Positions 1 to 11,600 of a DNA stretch of 64,000 nucleotides are shown here, one piece after another; position 1 is the first letter of the stretch; every line of letters begins with the position of its first letter. Location of the stretch: positions 248,001-312,000 of the forward strand of contig OX621166.1 in assembly GCA_951640195.1 (NCBI GenBank), read 5' to 3'. The notes under the pieces are model-generated. The model saw nothing but the letters and a program-made list of their open reading frames with translations. It did not search any database and was not told the DNA's origin. The stretch comes from Porpolomopsis calyptriformis. Its lineage: Eukaryota > Basidiomycota > Agaricomycetes > Agaricales > Hygrophoraceae. A program made the position numbers and the translations under genes.

Positions 1-1313
1 TGTTGAAATGCGGCCTCGCTCTCCTCTGAATGGATAACAATGTTATCTTCATAAAGGATGCATGACCAGTTTGAGGACAAAAGCTGGAGGATGTTGTGAG
101 AGGAGATAATAAACGAGAGGGTGAGGAGATACTCACACACTCAATTCCGGTGTCAACGAATACATACTCCTTCTTGTCCCAATCCAACAGGGCATATAAA
201 CCTATCGTATTGGAGCTTGCGACCCAAACAAAGGCTGATAACAACCTCCGGGGAGGATCTAAGAGGAATACGTTCATGACCACACCCGTGGTCTTGAATT
301 CTGTGACGTGCGCAAAGAAAGGCGGTGGTGGCGAAGGGAAAGATTTACTTCCATTGAGACTTGTGGTCCCTTGAGATTTGGAGGGACTTTTGGGGAAATG
401 AAGTTGCATGAGGACAAACTCCATGACTCTTTCGTCATCATATCTGGCACGGTCCAATTAGAAAAGACAAAGGATGGTATGAAACGCAGACTCACGATCC
501 TGCGAGAACTTTTGCCATGGTAAAATATACCGTTCGTTGCTCAAACTCTACTCTGCATTTCCATAGTTCCCATCTCTCACCGGGATTCCACTCCGCCAAA
601 CAGTGGTCGGTCTGCACGTCCCAGCACACGACCTTTCCGCTCTTGGTGGCACAGAGGGTGTAACTCGATGTGATCGGTGACAGCCAGTCGACTTCTTCGT
701 GTGGGGGAGCGCTGACGACTTTGTACCAAGTGCGTTTTCGATCGGCTTTGGGTAGATCATTTTCGGCTTCGGAAGGGGGTAGAGCGGAGATAGGCCTTGG
801 TGCTCGCACACGCCAGGCCCGTTCGTAGTGAGTAGCTTTATTGACGGATTGTATAAGCTGTTCGGTGGTTAGATCTGATAGGCGCTTGAAGCCTTTGAGG
901 GGGAGAGCCCGACACCGACGAAGAAGATCATTTGCAAGTTTACGATAAACTGGTCTCGTCGTGGTGAAATCCTGCAACGATTTGCAAGTCTTTTTTTAAT
1001 CATGCTTCAGTATGCGATTGAAATCCAGTTGAGAGAGGAAAGACAACGATCGTGAGCTGCAGAGAGGCTGCGATGGGTGTGTTCGCAGCGTGCCACCATG
1101 CCAGTCTGCATGAACGATAGAGATTTGGAGAAAACTCACGATTTGGAGCGCGTGGACATCTCGGAGATCGAGGTATTGGGCAATGTTGAGTAATAAATCA
1201 TAAGGGAGGGTTTGAAGAGCCATTTCTCTTCCAGAGCTCTTGGCTTGTTCCGTTGCAGTCGAGTTATCGAACTGACGGTATGACTCGCTGAACGTGGTGG
1301 TAACAAGAGACAT
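1..1313 (-). CDS. F-box protein, 3' end beyond the window (partial)
   Basis: Exon 1 (ATG at 1313) carries an F-box core, LPYDLLLNIAQYLDLRDVHAL, typical of proteins that bind Skp1 and present substrates to an SCF ubiquitin ligase. The exon ends before a GTGAGT donor near 1141; exon 2 starts after a TTGCAG acceptor near 973 and reads FTTTRPVYRKLANDLLRRC, the usual continuation of agaric F-box proteins. The downstream part (about 490-970) contains a WD-like stretch (GKVVCWDVQT). Further exons run to the left edge, so the C-terminal substrate-recognition part is not seen. It is head to head with LSM4, with 71 bp between start codons. Family assignment is firm; substrate unknown; exon limits left of 490 are uncertain. 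Confidence 0.75.
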
Positions 1314-1384
1314 GCAAAACCAAACGTGTGGCTGCCGGAGCCAGGTAACTCAACTTGTCCCACGCTATTCTTCTGCCGCGCGAC

Positions 1385-2037
1385 ATGGTGAGTACCTCAA
1401 TGGTGTGGTCAGGACTATTCAAACGGTGCCTTAGCTCCCCCTTTCTCTCCTCAACGCGGCGCAACAGAAACCGATGGCGCGTCCACACCTGCCGTTCGCC
1501 CATCGCACCAGCTAACCCACAGCGCACAGCTAGTCGAGCTAAAAAACGGCGAGACATTCAACGGTCATCTCGTCAACTGCGACAACTTCATGAACATCAC
1601 GCTTAGAGAGGTGTATCAGACCAATTCAGATGGTAATAGGTTTTGGAAGCTGAAAGAATGCTACATTCGCGGAAGCACGGTGCGCGTTCGTCTCTACTTC
1701 TTTCCACAACAATTCTGATATTACCCGCCGCAGATAAAGTACCTTCGAGTACCAGATACACTTCTGGACACTGTAAAAGAGGAGCAGGCGCGGGCACGAG
1801 ATGCTGGACGAAGCGCCCGGGGAACGCATGCCGGTGGGGGAGGCAATAGAGGTTCGTACAGCTACTGAAAACTTTTCTGTCTCGCTGACCCGTGTGGGCG
1901 TTTGAAAGGTCGCGGAGGAATTCAGCGTGGTCTGTGCTTTCTTTCTTTCGTCTTCTCTGACTGAAACCATACGAACAGGGCGAGGGCTTCGCGGAGGCCC
2001 AGTTCGAGGTGGAAGAGGACGAGGCCGGGGTATCTGA
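1385..2037 (+). CDS. LSM4: U6 snRNA-associated Sm-like protein LSm4
   Basis: LSm4 is a subunit of the Lsm1-7 (mRNA decapping) and Lsm2-8 (U6 snRNA) rings. The spliced protein begins with a one-codon exon (ATG 1385-1387, then GTGAGT), followed by [14 protein letters not shown], then [30 protein letters not shown], the Sm2-type segment [16 protein letters not shown], and an RGG-rich tail ending GRGRGRGI at the TGA 2035-2037, as expected for LSm4. Introns inferred: 1388-1434, 1477-1529, 1680-1733, 1852-1908, 1930-1978. The second intron appears to begin with GC (GCGCGT) because no GT donor keeps the conserved PM-LVE junction in frame. Identification is very strong; the GC donor is inference. Confidence 0.93.
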
Positions 2038-2170
2038 TTCAATATGAGAGGTGGGTGAGTAGGTTGAGCATACGGTACCTTAGTAGTATGCTCGATGTAA
2101 TACTGAATTGTGTAAACATTAACCGATTTTGCTTACACAGCCAAATCGGCATTGCCAATACTTGTCCTTA

Positions 2171-4196
2171 ATGTCCGAGAACGAACCGTCCAAGTCGCAG
2201 CTCAAAAAACGTGCCAAGGAAGAGGAGAAAGCGAAGAAGAAGGCAGAAAAGAGTGCTATCCAAGCAGAAAAAGCAAAACAGCTGGATACTGCGGTGGTAC
2301 GAGAACGACACCGTGCACTCTGATTCACCAAGATCATGTTCCCTGACATAGGATCACGCTGAGGCATCGTATGGTAACTTGCCATTGAATCAGTCCCAAG
2401 ATCGATCAGGTATATCCGTCCCTTTTTATTCATCTTCCATGTATTCATTCTCCAAGGTCGTGAGCGGTTGGCACTCGCTCGGCTCACTCGTTCTCATGTC
2501 GGCCAGACCGTCATCTTTCGGGCACGTTTGACTTCAAGCCGTGTCAAAGGAAAAGTGGCCTTCCTCGAAGTGCGACAGCGCACTCATTCGGTTCAAGTTT
2601 ACATCCCTGTATCCAAAGAGGGCGCTTCGCAGCAGATGATCAATTGGATCGCGGAAATCCCTGTGGAGAGCATCATTCTTATAGAAGGGGTTGTAGGCTC
2701 ATGCGATTGGGAGATCAAAGGCACAACCATCAAGGATATGGAGATCAAGGGAGAGAAGGTGACGTTTTTATGACCGTTTTTGTGCCATTTTTAAAAAAAA
2801 ACCTTGTGGATTCGTTAGGTGTATCTTATATCAGCGCCGGAAGGAGTTCTGCCGTTTGGTTTAATGGATGCCTCCCGCGCCGAGAGTGAGTATGAGAAGG
2901 AGGACGTTCAGTATAATCGAGTTCATCTTGACCATCGCCTTAATAATCGAGTACTTGACCTTCGAGTATGATTTTCCCCTCTTTTTCCCTTCCCCCAAAA
3001 TGATTCCTATTTCTCCATCAGACTCCTACAAATCAAGCCATCTTCACTTTGCAACCTGCGGTCACCGATCTTTTCGCCTCCCATCTCCGCCTTCACGGAT
3101 TCACTGAAATCCACAGCCCCAAATTACAGGGCGCATCCACTGAGTCCGGGTCGAGCGTATTCAAAGTCAGTTATTTCAAAGGTTTGTCTCATCCGGTCCA
3201 ATCGACATAATGCCGTTTGTAATCTGGTCCCGCAGGCGATGCATACCTCGCTCAAAGTCCTCAATTTGCCAAGCAAATGTGCATCGCTGCTGATTTCGAG
3301 CGGGTCTTCGAAATCGGGCCCGTCTTCCGTGCCGAGAACGCTTTTACACACCGCCACATGACCGAATTTGTAGGGCTTGACCTAGAAATGGCATTTGAAG
3401 AACACTATCATGAGGTTGTCGACTTGATAGATGAAACTCTCAAGGCCGTATTCCGAGGACTGAGGGACAAGTACCGCAATGAAATTGAAATTGTGCGCAG
3501 ACAGTTCCCATCGGATGAATTCAAATGGCGAGAAGGCCCGGAAGGCACGGTAAAGATAACGTTCAAAGAGGCCGTGGACTTGTTGGTTGCGGATGGTGTT
3601 GACCGTTCAGAGCTTGACGACATCAAGTGGGGCTGAGCAGTATTCATGTTGCGAGTTCGGCTGACTCAATCTCAACTAGCACCGCGAACGAGAAACGATT
3701 GGGCGGGATAATAAAGCAGAAATACGATACTGACTTCTTCATCGTGGACAAGTTCCCACTCAACTTGCGCCCTTTCTATACCATGCCCGATCCGAATGAC
3801 CCTGTACGTTGGACAATTTCATCCGCTGTCGATCCCTTTTCAAACTTGTATTCATATCCCAGACACTATCAAACGCATATGACTTTTTCATGCGTGGGGA
3901 GGAGATCCTATCCGGCGCCCAACGAATCCACAGTTCTTCGCTTCTCGTAGAACAGTTGAAGCGACAGAATGTCGACCCATCTTCCGTTCAAGGGTATGTT
4001 AATGCTTTCAAGCTCGGATGCCCACCTCACGGTGGTGGTGGTATTGGTAAGTCGACTGATCAGTTTAACTTGTCATAAGTCTGAAATCATATCGTGTGAT
4101 AAAGGATTGGAGCGAGTTCTGATGTTGTTCCTGAAGTTGAATGACATTCGTCGGGCATCGCTATTCCCTAGAGACCCCAAGAGACTGAATCCTTGA
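2171..4196 (+). CDS. DPS1: Cytosolic aspartyl-tRNA synthetase (class II)
   Basis: Charges tRNA-Asp in the cytosol. The N-terminus ([20 protein letters not shown]) is the Lys-rich tRNA-binding extension of eukaryotic AspRS. It is followed by an OB-fold anticodon-binding domain ([19 protein letters not shown]), then catalytic motif 1 ([12 protein letters not shown] region), motif 2 ([20 protein letters not shown], with the essential Arg) and motif 3 near the end ([15 protein letters not shown]). The ending [11 protein letters not shown] is the family's usual C-terminus. About eight exons joined at GT..AG sites; several junctions were checked for frame (RVLDLR|TPTNQ, PNDP|TLSNAY, GIG|LERV). One donor near 3630 (AA|GTGGGG) is weak. 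The ATG at 2171 is chosen because it begins the conserved Lys-rich extension. No defect is seen. Confidence 0.95.
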
Positions 4197-4309
4197 CAAC
4201 CGGTCTAAACCACTAGACAAAATATAGAAGAAAAAAGCCCTCAGCGAATAAAAATAGTCTTACAACTCGAAAATATAAAATAGCTTGAGAAGAGTGGAAT
4301 GCCTTGCCT

Positions 4310-5821
4310 TCAATCCAGATCCTTCATCTCTCCCAGAATATTTTCCAACTTCATGAGAGAATTTATCCTGGGTGCCTCGGGGTCGAACTTGCAATTGTCT
4401 TTTTCGTCATATAGCCACGACCAAATACCTTCTGCCCTAGCCGGTGCAACGTCCCTCGTTGCACTATCCCCTATATAAACCATCTCGTCAGCCTTGATTC
4501 GAAATTTGTGTAGCACTGCGCCAAAGAGGCCGTCAATTTTCGATTTCCCCATATCATTTGTTGTTACCAGAATATCGACGTATGGTGCGATACCGAGGGC
4601 CGCCACGGTCCACTTTTGGGCGTCAAAAGGCCCCTCGGTGATGACAATGATTTTCTTGCCGAGAAGGCGTAGATGTCGGAGTAAACGAAGGGCTGCTGGT
4701 TTGAGCCTCAATGATTGCTCTAGAATATCTTTGTACAAACTGGCGAGGTAATCCAGGGTATCTTCGTTCGAAACAACGGAGTGTGATTCCAGCAAAGCAG
4801 AAAAACGCTCCTTTCTGTGCTCGGTGGAGGTTCTGCCGTCAGTAAAGGCGATGGATGTCTTCTGTGAGAGAACCGTAGAGTATGTAGATGCAAGGTCGTC
4901 GACAGTGATGTGGTAGGTGTTGTGGATATGTTGGAAGACTGCGGCTGCAGCTGCACTAGACGCTCTACGGAATTCGTGGAGGGTGTCGTCCAAATCGAAC
5001 CCGAACCAGACTTTGTCATGCAAGAGGTTGCGCATGCTCTCCACCTGTGGTCCACAGACATCCACATATAGCTTCCCTAGTGCAGACTCGATAAATTCTA
5101 TCTCTGGAATGGATAATAGGCCGTGGGCCAGGATGTGATCTTGCACAGAGTTGTGCAACCTCACAGTGTCAAAGAAGACACTTGGGACAGGTTTGTCGGC
5201 GGGTATATTTTTCCCCCGGTTGGTGTCGGACAGGAAGTCGTCGAAAGGATGTTTGAATGATAACATGTCCATCGAAAACTGGACACCCGCATACTCGCTA
5301 AGCCCCCTAATGGTTTCTTCAGGGTTTGAAATGAGGTCCTCGTACGTGAGGCTGTGACACTCTGGGTGGGCTTTGTGCATGTTATACAGGCTGGTGTAGC
5401 ACATGACGAGGCTTTCGATATCTAACCACCCAACGGCTTTCCAGCTATCAAACACACGAATCGGATCGCGGAATAAGAATGCCGGTTTGGTGACCTCGTA
5501 GGCTGCGGGATTTGGGATAATGACATAGTCACACTCTCCCTTTTCGCGAGAATGGCCGAACTCTTCTTTCGAGATAAGGGTGCGACTGCCCTTTGAAAGG
5601 GCTTCTTGGTAGACCCTGTGAGAAGAGGGGGAAGTGAAGATGGTGTAGTCTGGCTGGAAGAGGGCACCCTCGGAGTAGTTACACTGCAAAACGAGGCAGC
5701 TTGTCACAGAACAAGAGGGAGCTTCATGGAAGATGCGCATTAAGAGGGTGGATCCGGAACGAGGGACAGCGACTAGAAGGCGGACCTGGAGGGTGGATAT
5801 TGAGCCTTCCTGGGCAGTCAT
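4310..5821 (-). CDS. Two-domain protein: sulfotransferase-like P-loop domain fused to HAD hydrolase domain
   Basis: Single-exon gene of 503 residues. The N-terminal half looks like a sulfotransferase fold: VPRSGSTLL (residues 19-27) matches the 5'-phosphosulfate loop and FRDPIRVFDSWKAVG (117-131) the 3'-phosphate-binding region. The C-terminal half is a complete HAD hydrolase: motif I FDLDDT (Asp276 nucleophile, Asp278), motif II IVITEGP (Thr395), a Lys in GKSKID (425-430) and motif IV GDSATRDVAPARAEG (451-465). All catalytic residues are present in the HAD half. The nearest ATG before the conserved part is at 5821. Known: sulfotransferases use PAPS, and HAD enzymes often hydrolyse phosphate esters. 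Inference: the HAD half could process PAP or a sulfated/phosphorylated substrate. No substrate can be named. Three-prime neighbour is DPS1 (convergent). Confidence 0.85.
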   Translation of the reverse strand: MTAQEGSISTLQVRLLVAVPRSGSTLLMRIFHEAPSCSVTSCLVLQCNYSEGALFQPDYTIFTSPSSHRVYQEALSKGSRTLISKEEFGHSREKGECDYVIIPNPAAYEVTKPAFLFRDPIRVFDSWKAVGWLDIESLVMCYTSLYNMHKAHPECHSLTYEDLISNPEETIRGLSEYAGVQFSMDMLSFKHPFDDFLSDTNRGKNIPADKPVPSVFFDTVRLHNSVQDHILAHGLLSIPEIEFIESALGKLYVDVCGPQVESMRNLLHDKVWFGFDLDDTLHEFRRASSAAAAAVFQHIHNTYHITVDDLASTYSTVLSQKTSIAFTDGRTSTEHRKERFSALLESHSVVSNEDTLDYLASLYKDILEQSLRLKPAALRLLRHLRLLGKKIIVITEGPFDAQKWTVAALGIAPYVDILVTTNDMGKSKIDGLFGAVLHKFRIKADEMVYIGDSATRDVAPARAEGIWSWLYDEKDNCKFDPEAPRINSLMKLENILGEMKDLD

Positions 5822-6407
5822 GATCAAGAAGTGCGAGTGACTTGTTCAGGGAATATTGGGAAGGGACCAGAAGAAAAGTAGGCAAGATAGGAGGGCCAAT
5901 AGTCACGGACAACAAGAAGATGGCCGAGATACTCGCACAAGGGTTTGGGATAGTGGGGGGCGGAAGTGGAGATGGGTAATATGCTTCAGGGAAAGCAAGA
6001 ATGCAAGGCAGTCTGAGAAGAGTATGTCAGTAACTGAAGGAAGGCTTGGGGGAAGATAATATGCAACTTACACGACAACGAAAGTTGAGATCGTAATGTA
6101 AATAGTGCCCGACTTTGCAGACTAGATTTAGCACCGTTCTCGTTGCTGAAAGGGTGGTTGAAATACATGATTTATTCGTCGGCGATTATATAGAAACAGA
6201 ACGAGATAAGCAGCTATCGATCAGAAAATTCTATCTAATCGGATATAAATGGCCAAGGACATACCAAGTGAGACGAGAAAGGCTCCCACGAAAAAGTGCA
6301 TGATCTTTCATAATTGTCAGTTGAGTGAGCTGTTATGGAGGTTATGGTAGATCACGTGAAATTCATTTCCATCTCTTACTGAAGTGGTAAAGACTTGCAC
6401 CAACGAT
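5822..6407. other. Intergenic region between divergent genes
   Basis: Promoter space for the sulfotransferase-HAD gene (leftward) and the GTP/GDP carrier gene (rightward). It contains a TATA-like GATATAAATGG around 6241 and a CACGTG box at 6353-6358. No convincing coding exon is seen. Confidence 0.5.
6353..6358. promoter_or_regulatory. CACGTG box upstream of the GTP/GDP carrier gene
   Basis: Perfect palindromic E-box (CACGTG) ending 49 bp before the carrier ATG at 6408. Such boxes are bound by bHLH factors of the Cbf1/Pho4 type in fungi. The same box lies at a similar distance before several other genes in the window. Confidence 0.45.
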
Positions 6408-7688
6408 GTCTCCTGCTACTTCTGGGAGAAGCGCGGATTCTGGAACAGCTCGTGTTCTTGGGTCTGGAGCTTCTGGTGATGATTCATTTTATGCCCTCAG
6501 TGTTCTCGAATGCTGAATTAGAAAGTGCTTGTGCAGGCGTCGCGGAGTTGCTGATTTTTCATCCTGTGGACACAGTTGCTAAAAGGCTGATGAGCAATAA
6601 AGCCAAAGTAAGTTTCCTCTCACAGTGTCCTCCGCATTTCTGATATTTTCTTCTCCTGGCGTTTCTTATCGATTCTCATTTAGGTTTCTCTATCATCACT
6701 TTCTCCGATCATCTTTCGTGAAGCAAGTTCCGCATCACTAGGCCGTCGGTTATTCTCCCTTTTTCCGGGACTCGGATACGCCGCAGGCTACAAAGTGTCT
6801 CAGCGTGTGTACAAATTCGGCGGGCAGCCGTGGTTCAACGACTTGATCACCAGGTACTACAAGACGCCGTTCACGAACAGCTTCGGTGAACGGAAGGGCA
6901 AGATGATGATACAGGCCACTGCTGGATCGTACGTTGTTGCGACGCTCTGTTATTACCGTATTGCGTGGCGTTGAGGATTCGTCTTATCCAGCTTGACTGG
7001 CATTGGAGAAGTGGTCCGCCCTAGATTCTATTCCCTCGTGGACCGACTCTTATTTGATACATCTCCAGATTCTGTTACCATTAGATGTCCTGAAGATCAA
7101 ACGACAAGTGAATCCCGACGCGTTCCGCGGTCGTGGCGTTTTACGAATACTTCTCGAGGAGGGCACGACACTTTATCGCGGATGGGGATGGACAATGGCG
7201 AGGAATGCACCAGGAAGCTTTGCCGTAAGCGTTCCCCCTCGACTTCTGGCCCTAAGGATCTGTCGACTCTAAAAATTTCGCGTTGCAGCTCTTTGGTGCA
7301 TCGGCGGTGACAAAAGAATATATCCTTGGTGTCACAGACTATTCGAAGGCCACTTGGACCCAAAATTTCATCGCTTCTGTCGCAGGAGCCGTAGCGTCGA
7401 TCACCATAGCGGCCCCACTCGATACTGTTAAAACGCGCATTCAGAACGCCAATTTCGAGCACAAAGTGCCGGGATTCGTCGTCGTTAAAGACCTCGTGAA
7501 GAACGAGGGATTGACCGCTTTCTTCAAAGGCTTGACGCCCAAAGTAAGGGTATCCTTTTCCTCTCTTACGACTTGGTGCTGAATATTCTTCCTTCCCATC
7601 AAACAAGATTCTTGTTGTTGGGCCGAAACTAGTTTTCAGTTATACGCTAGCGCAGTCGTTGATTCCGTTCTTTTCCAAGTACGTTTGA
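6408..7688 (+). CDS. GGC1: Mitochondrial GTP/GDP carrier (Ggc1/Yhm1 type)
   Basis: Inner-membrane carrier exchanging cytosolic GTP for matrix GDP; in yeast its loss disturbs mitochondrial iron. Spliced protein: N-terminus MSPATSGRSADSGTARVLGS, then VAELLIFHPVDTVAKRLMSN (carrier signature PxD), LFPGLGYAAGYKVSQRVYKF, second signature ILLPLDVLKIKRQVNP, YRGWGWTMARNAPGSFA, third signature AAPLDTVKTRIQNANFEH, and end VVGPKLVFSYTLAQSLIP. These strings are characteristic of Ggc1/Yhm1 rather than other carriers. Seven exons with checked frames; the intron in GEV|ILLPLDV uses a weak donor (GTCCGC). Three signature repeats of about 100 residues are all present, so the gene looks intact. Confidence 0.93.
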
Positions 7689-7955
7689 GGCATTGCACTC
7701 TGGAAAGGATACATAGATCACCCAAGTTCTACCTTATTGCGTCGCTTGCGAGCACTCTATCTACACTCACTCCTCTTAAATGCGTGAGGAACCTTCGGCG
7801 ACGATTGTAGGAAATCTACCTGTCACACGCATATGGGGGTGGCACAGACTCCCCTGAAATGCCAAAAGCATCTCATGAGTTACACCCGCAACCGTGCGTT
7901 CCCCCTTGGAGACACGAGTCAGAACAGCACGACATGAAAATTTCTAGAGAGAGCA

Positions 7956-8588
7956 TTACCGGTTGACCATTGCGAAGCGATGCACTTCCTGCTTTTTGGT
8001 TATCGCAGAGCTTTCTCCCTGTACGACCGCAATGAATTCCCTCGCCAACCTTTCCTCGACGGTCTTCCCACTTCTGTTCTTGCTTGCTTCCAGAATCCAG
8101 TCGAGTGCGAAACGCGTCCGCTGTTTTTCGCCTAGAGCGATCGGCCTGGGTATAGTCTTTGCTCCCTGACGATGCATCATCGTCCGCACCACTGGCGATG
8201 CTTTCAAGATAGCCTCGCGCAGAATAGGAAGCGGGGGCGCGCGAGTGAGTGTATGGATGTAAAGGAGCGTCCGTGAGGTGATACGCGAGGCTTTTGCGCG
8301 ATGGCCGTGGTGGAGGAGCTTAGAAGCGAGATAATGTAGGAGAGGGTCTTCTGCTGGGGGTATGTTCATCATGGGCGGTGTATCTGGGCTGGTCGTTGGT
8401 GATTGGGACGGGTTTGAAGGTATTGACGGTAATGGTGCTGGCGCCGTTGAGCCTGGGAGCATGGACCCCAGTGCGCTAAAAGCGGTGGACATTATTATCT
8501 TGTCAGATGCTGACAAGCCCGTCGACATTGTGCGCAGCGAGCAAAGTGGTATTTGAGTCCCAATCGTTTTTGTCAATGGAAAGATCAT
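7956..8588 (-). CDS. Mitochondrial small-subunit ribosomal protein uS7m
   Basis: Uninterrupted frame of 210 residues. The N-terminal about 75 residues (MIFPLTKTIGTQIPLCSLRT and a Ser/Pro-rich stretch) fit a mitochondrial targeting sequence and a divergent leader. The rest is the uS7 fold: PLLHYLASKLLHHGHRAKAS, ILREAILKASPVVRTM, LGEKQRTRFALDWILEAS, and the C-terminal RNA-binding helix KKQEVHRFAMVNR. The TAA comes directly after MVNR, somewhat short compared with many uS7m proteins, so a small extra 3' exon is possible but none is obvious. The ATG at 8588 lies only 56 bp from the GCN1 ATG on the other strand. S. cerevisiae RSM7 is the counterpart. Confidence 0.87.
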   Translation of the reverse strand: MIFPLTKTIGTQIPLCSLRTMSTGLSASDKIIMSTAFSALGSMLPGSTAPAPLPSIPSNPSQSPTTSPDTPPMMNIPPAEDPLLHYLASKLLHHGHRAKASRITSRTLLYIHTLTRAPPLPILREAILKASPVVRTMMHRQGAKTIPRPIALGEKQRTRFALDWILEASKNRSGKTVEERLAREFIAVVQGESSAITKKQEVHRFAMVNR

Positions 8589-8644
8589 AACGAGTTACCA
8601 CGTGATGCAAAATTTCTGCTGCTCATCCTTTCGGAACTGGAGCC
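8589..8644. promoter_or_regulatory. 56-bp bidirectional promoter with CACGTG box
   Basis: This is all the DNA between the start codons of uS7m (left) and GCN1 (right). It contains CACGTG at 8599-8604. With so little space, transcription start sites and 5' leaders must overlap or lie inside the neighbouring coding sequence. Confidence 0.55.
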
Positions 8645-11600
8645 ATGAGCAGGGCTGAGGTACACTCATGGGTGGCTACCACCTCCAGTGAGCCCGAATC
8701 TTTGGAAATACTTCTGTGGGACAAGGAGAATGTGATGAAGGATTGGCCGATGGCAATGATATTTGCGCAACGAACTCTTATTACAGGCAAGACGGGCCGC
8801 AGGATCCAATTTCTGCAAGAAGAATTGCTTCCTATAGCCAGGAATGCAGGTGAGCTGAACTCATAGCATTTCATATGAAATTCTCATCCAGGTATTCGTC
8901 TCTGAGACCTGAGCTTGTCACAAAATCTTGATATATTCGACTTGTTAACTCAAACGTACCCTCGCTATGTGGATAATCCATCAAGAGATGCGGTGGAAGC
9001 CATTTGTGTGGAGCTACTCAGGCGCGATGAATTGCGAGGGAAACATCAAGCGACCGATGAGGAACATAAGCTTGGTGTTACTGAGCGGGTATTAGGATGG
9101 CTGAACAATGAAGCTAACCGAATTTCAAGCAATGGGAAACCAAGGTGCGATCGACTTTATTTCTCGTGAATGATAACCATTGACGGAAATAATCTAGTTC
9201 ATATGCAGCCGCTGATGTGTTTGTCCTCCTCAGCTGGATGAGCGGGATCTATACCATCTGTCTTTCATGCGATCTTGAATTCGCCTCATCGCAGTCATGG
9301 CACAAACTTGTCAGCACTATCGCAGTCCTCTTCAATCTCCTGATCGCAGATACCACTCATGCAAAACCCTCCCTGCGCAACGCATCGTTGGCACGAACCC
9401 GCCGTGCATTGCGTTCCGTGTGTCTCGTATTTTGTTCACGGCGACGCTAACTAATTGACTGCAGGCGCCAAATGCTTTACCAATGTTGATGACTACTTTG
9501 CTAACTCAAGCAAAATCAAGTCAAGCACCATTTGGAATTGTTCCAATGCTCGGAGTAGCTATTGACACAGCAATTGACCTTAGCAGCGAGGGTTCAATAC
9601 AACTATCCCCGCAGATTAAGGTATCTCTTGTGCTTACTGACCATATTGCCCAACACCACCTAACATTCTGAAGGGAGATATATTAAACCTGTACAATGGC
9701 TCAATTTTGTTGAGCAAGTCACCAGTGCCGACCCACGTTGCGGTGAGCGACGTTCAATAGCTACTAAAGTTTAATCTCACATGTTTCAGGCTGCTTTACA
9801 CGCCTTCTTCGCCACGTTCGTCTCCCCGGACGACCTCGCCAGTTGTCTCCTTCCCACCATGGAAAAGGCTGCCTTACGATCACCCGAGCTTTCACTTGGC
9901 CGTTAGCCTATTTTCTCTGACAAGGCTGTGAAGTGTGCTGACATCCCACACAGTGATACATCAATTTTTCCATGCCTTTTCGCAGCCCCTGAGGACCGAA
10001 GTGTTCCACAGGACTTCAGCCATTTCGTTCAACGGCGCAAAATCAAGCAACCCCGTCGTTAGATCTCAGTCTGTCGAGCTTTTCAGGATCATCATTCAGA
10101 ACAACACTAATGATACAAATATTGAATGGGGAGTGAATGAATCGCTCAACCTTCCAAAAGCTGGTAAGACCGCAGGACCCGATCATCGTGTAGCGTTGTA
10201 CGCGATGCTATCTTCCTTGCCTCCATCATCTGTGACATCGACTGTGATCGTCCAGACTGCACCACCACTGCTGGCAAAGGAAACCCACGACGCCGCCATG
10301 GCAACTTTAGCTTCCGCATTACCGGCTCACATTCTTTTTCTGCTTGGCGCCAATCAAACATTGCCGCCCGAAGCAACCAGTCTGATTGCGAAAGAGATGA
10401 GTAATACAAAATCCCTTGTCCGACGTGCTTTCTGCTCCGTCGCGGGTAACGTCCTTTGGGAGTGTGGGGATCTAGAATCAGAAGCATCAGTAGCCTTCGC
10501 AGAGGCAATGCTACCGTCCTTGGAGGCCAACTTGAAGAACGTGTCGGCCAATCCTCTGAACTCTATCTCCGGCCCTCTTGAAGGGTATATTGCACTTGCA
10601 ATTCTACTTGGTCCTCTTTCTCGCTCTCATGAGTTTGGTAGATATGAACAATACTTCTAACTTCGTCAAACCGCATCCTGATTTTGCTCCCATGTCTTTT
10701 GATAGATGATATTTTATCACGCAACACCAGTGTCCAATCTCTTGTTTCCACTTCCTCGAAACACTCCTTTTTGTTGTGGGATAAGGTATTTCAGAAGATC
10801 TCTGATAGAGAAGATGAATTGTGGCTCTTTAGAGCCAGCGGCGCGGTATTGACTTGTTTTGGCGCTGAACTTGCGAAAAATGCGACATTGCGGTATGCCT
10901 TTGCCTCGCTGGCTTCAGGCTCGTTGATCATCATTCTCCAACAGCACTCGGTTAGGTTTAGTGCTTCTTCACTTAGCCATTGAAAGTTCTCTGCCGATTC
11001 GACGAGAGGTTCTAACTGCAATCCAAGCAGCTACCCTCCGATCTCCCCAGACTGCTAACCGTATCGTGCGAGAAGCGTTGACAGCTTTTCTTTCGCGAGA
11101 CCAGCTATTTTCTTCAAACAAGATTGCCTCTGGACCAGGGGAAGAACAAGAAATCGTCTGGAATAAACAAGGACGTCTGATCTCTCTGCTTCTCCACACT
11201 GTTTCATTCGGAGACAATGTGAACGAATCTGAGAAGGAGGACCTGCTTGTTGAACTCATCGTCCTTGGTCATCATAGTCTTGCATGTAAGTTAATTGTGA
11301 AATTACTTTGTTAGTCCGCATCCTTATTTCTTATTCACCATCTAGACTCCTCGTCACGCCCAACCTGGATCGAGCTGTGTCAGAAAGCCCGAATAAATCC
11401 TCGAAACCTCGTTGAAAGGAATCTTGACAAGTTATTTGAAATCATTCTGGCCTCGTCATCCTCAGTGGACACAAAAGTTCGTAGCTATGGAGTATCCGCG
11501 CATTCAATCAGCTGAAGAATGTTTTCTAGCCCGCCCGGATGGCTTTTGCAGAAGCCAGCTACAGAGCCATCAGTACGATAGCGTTTGTGTCCCCAAGGGT

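Noticed and set aside
5822..6300. Small genes between the sulfotransferase-HAD gene and the carrier gene
   Set aside because: Frames of 60-70 codons without conserved motifs, signal peptide or splice support.
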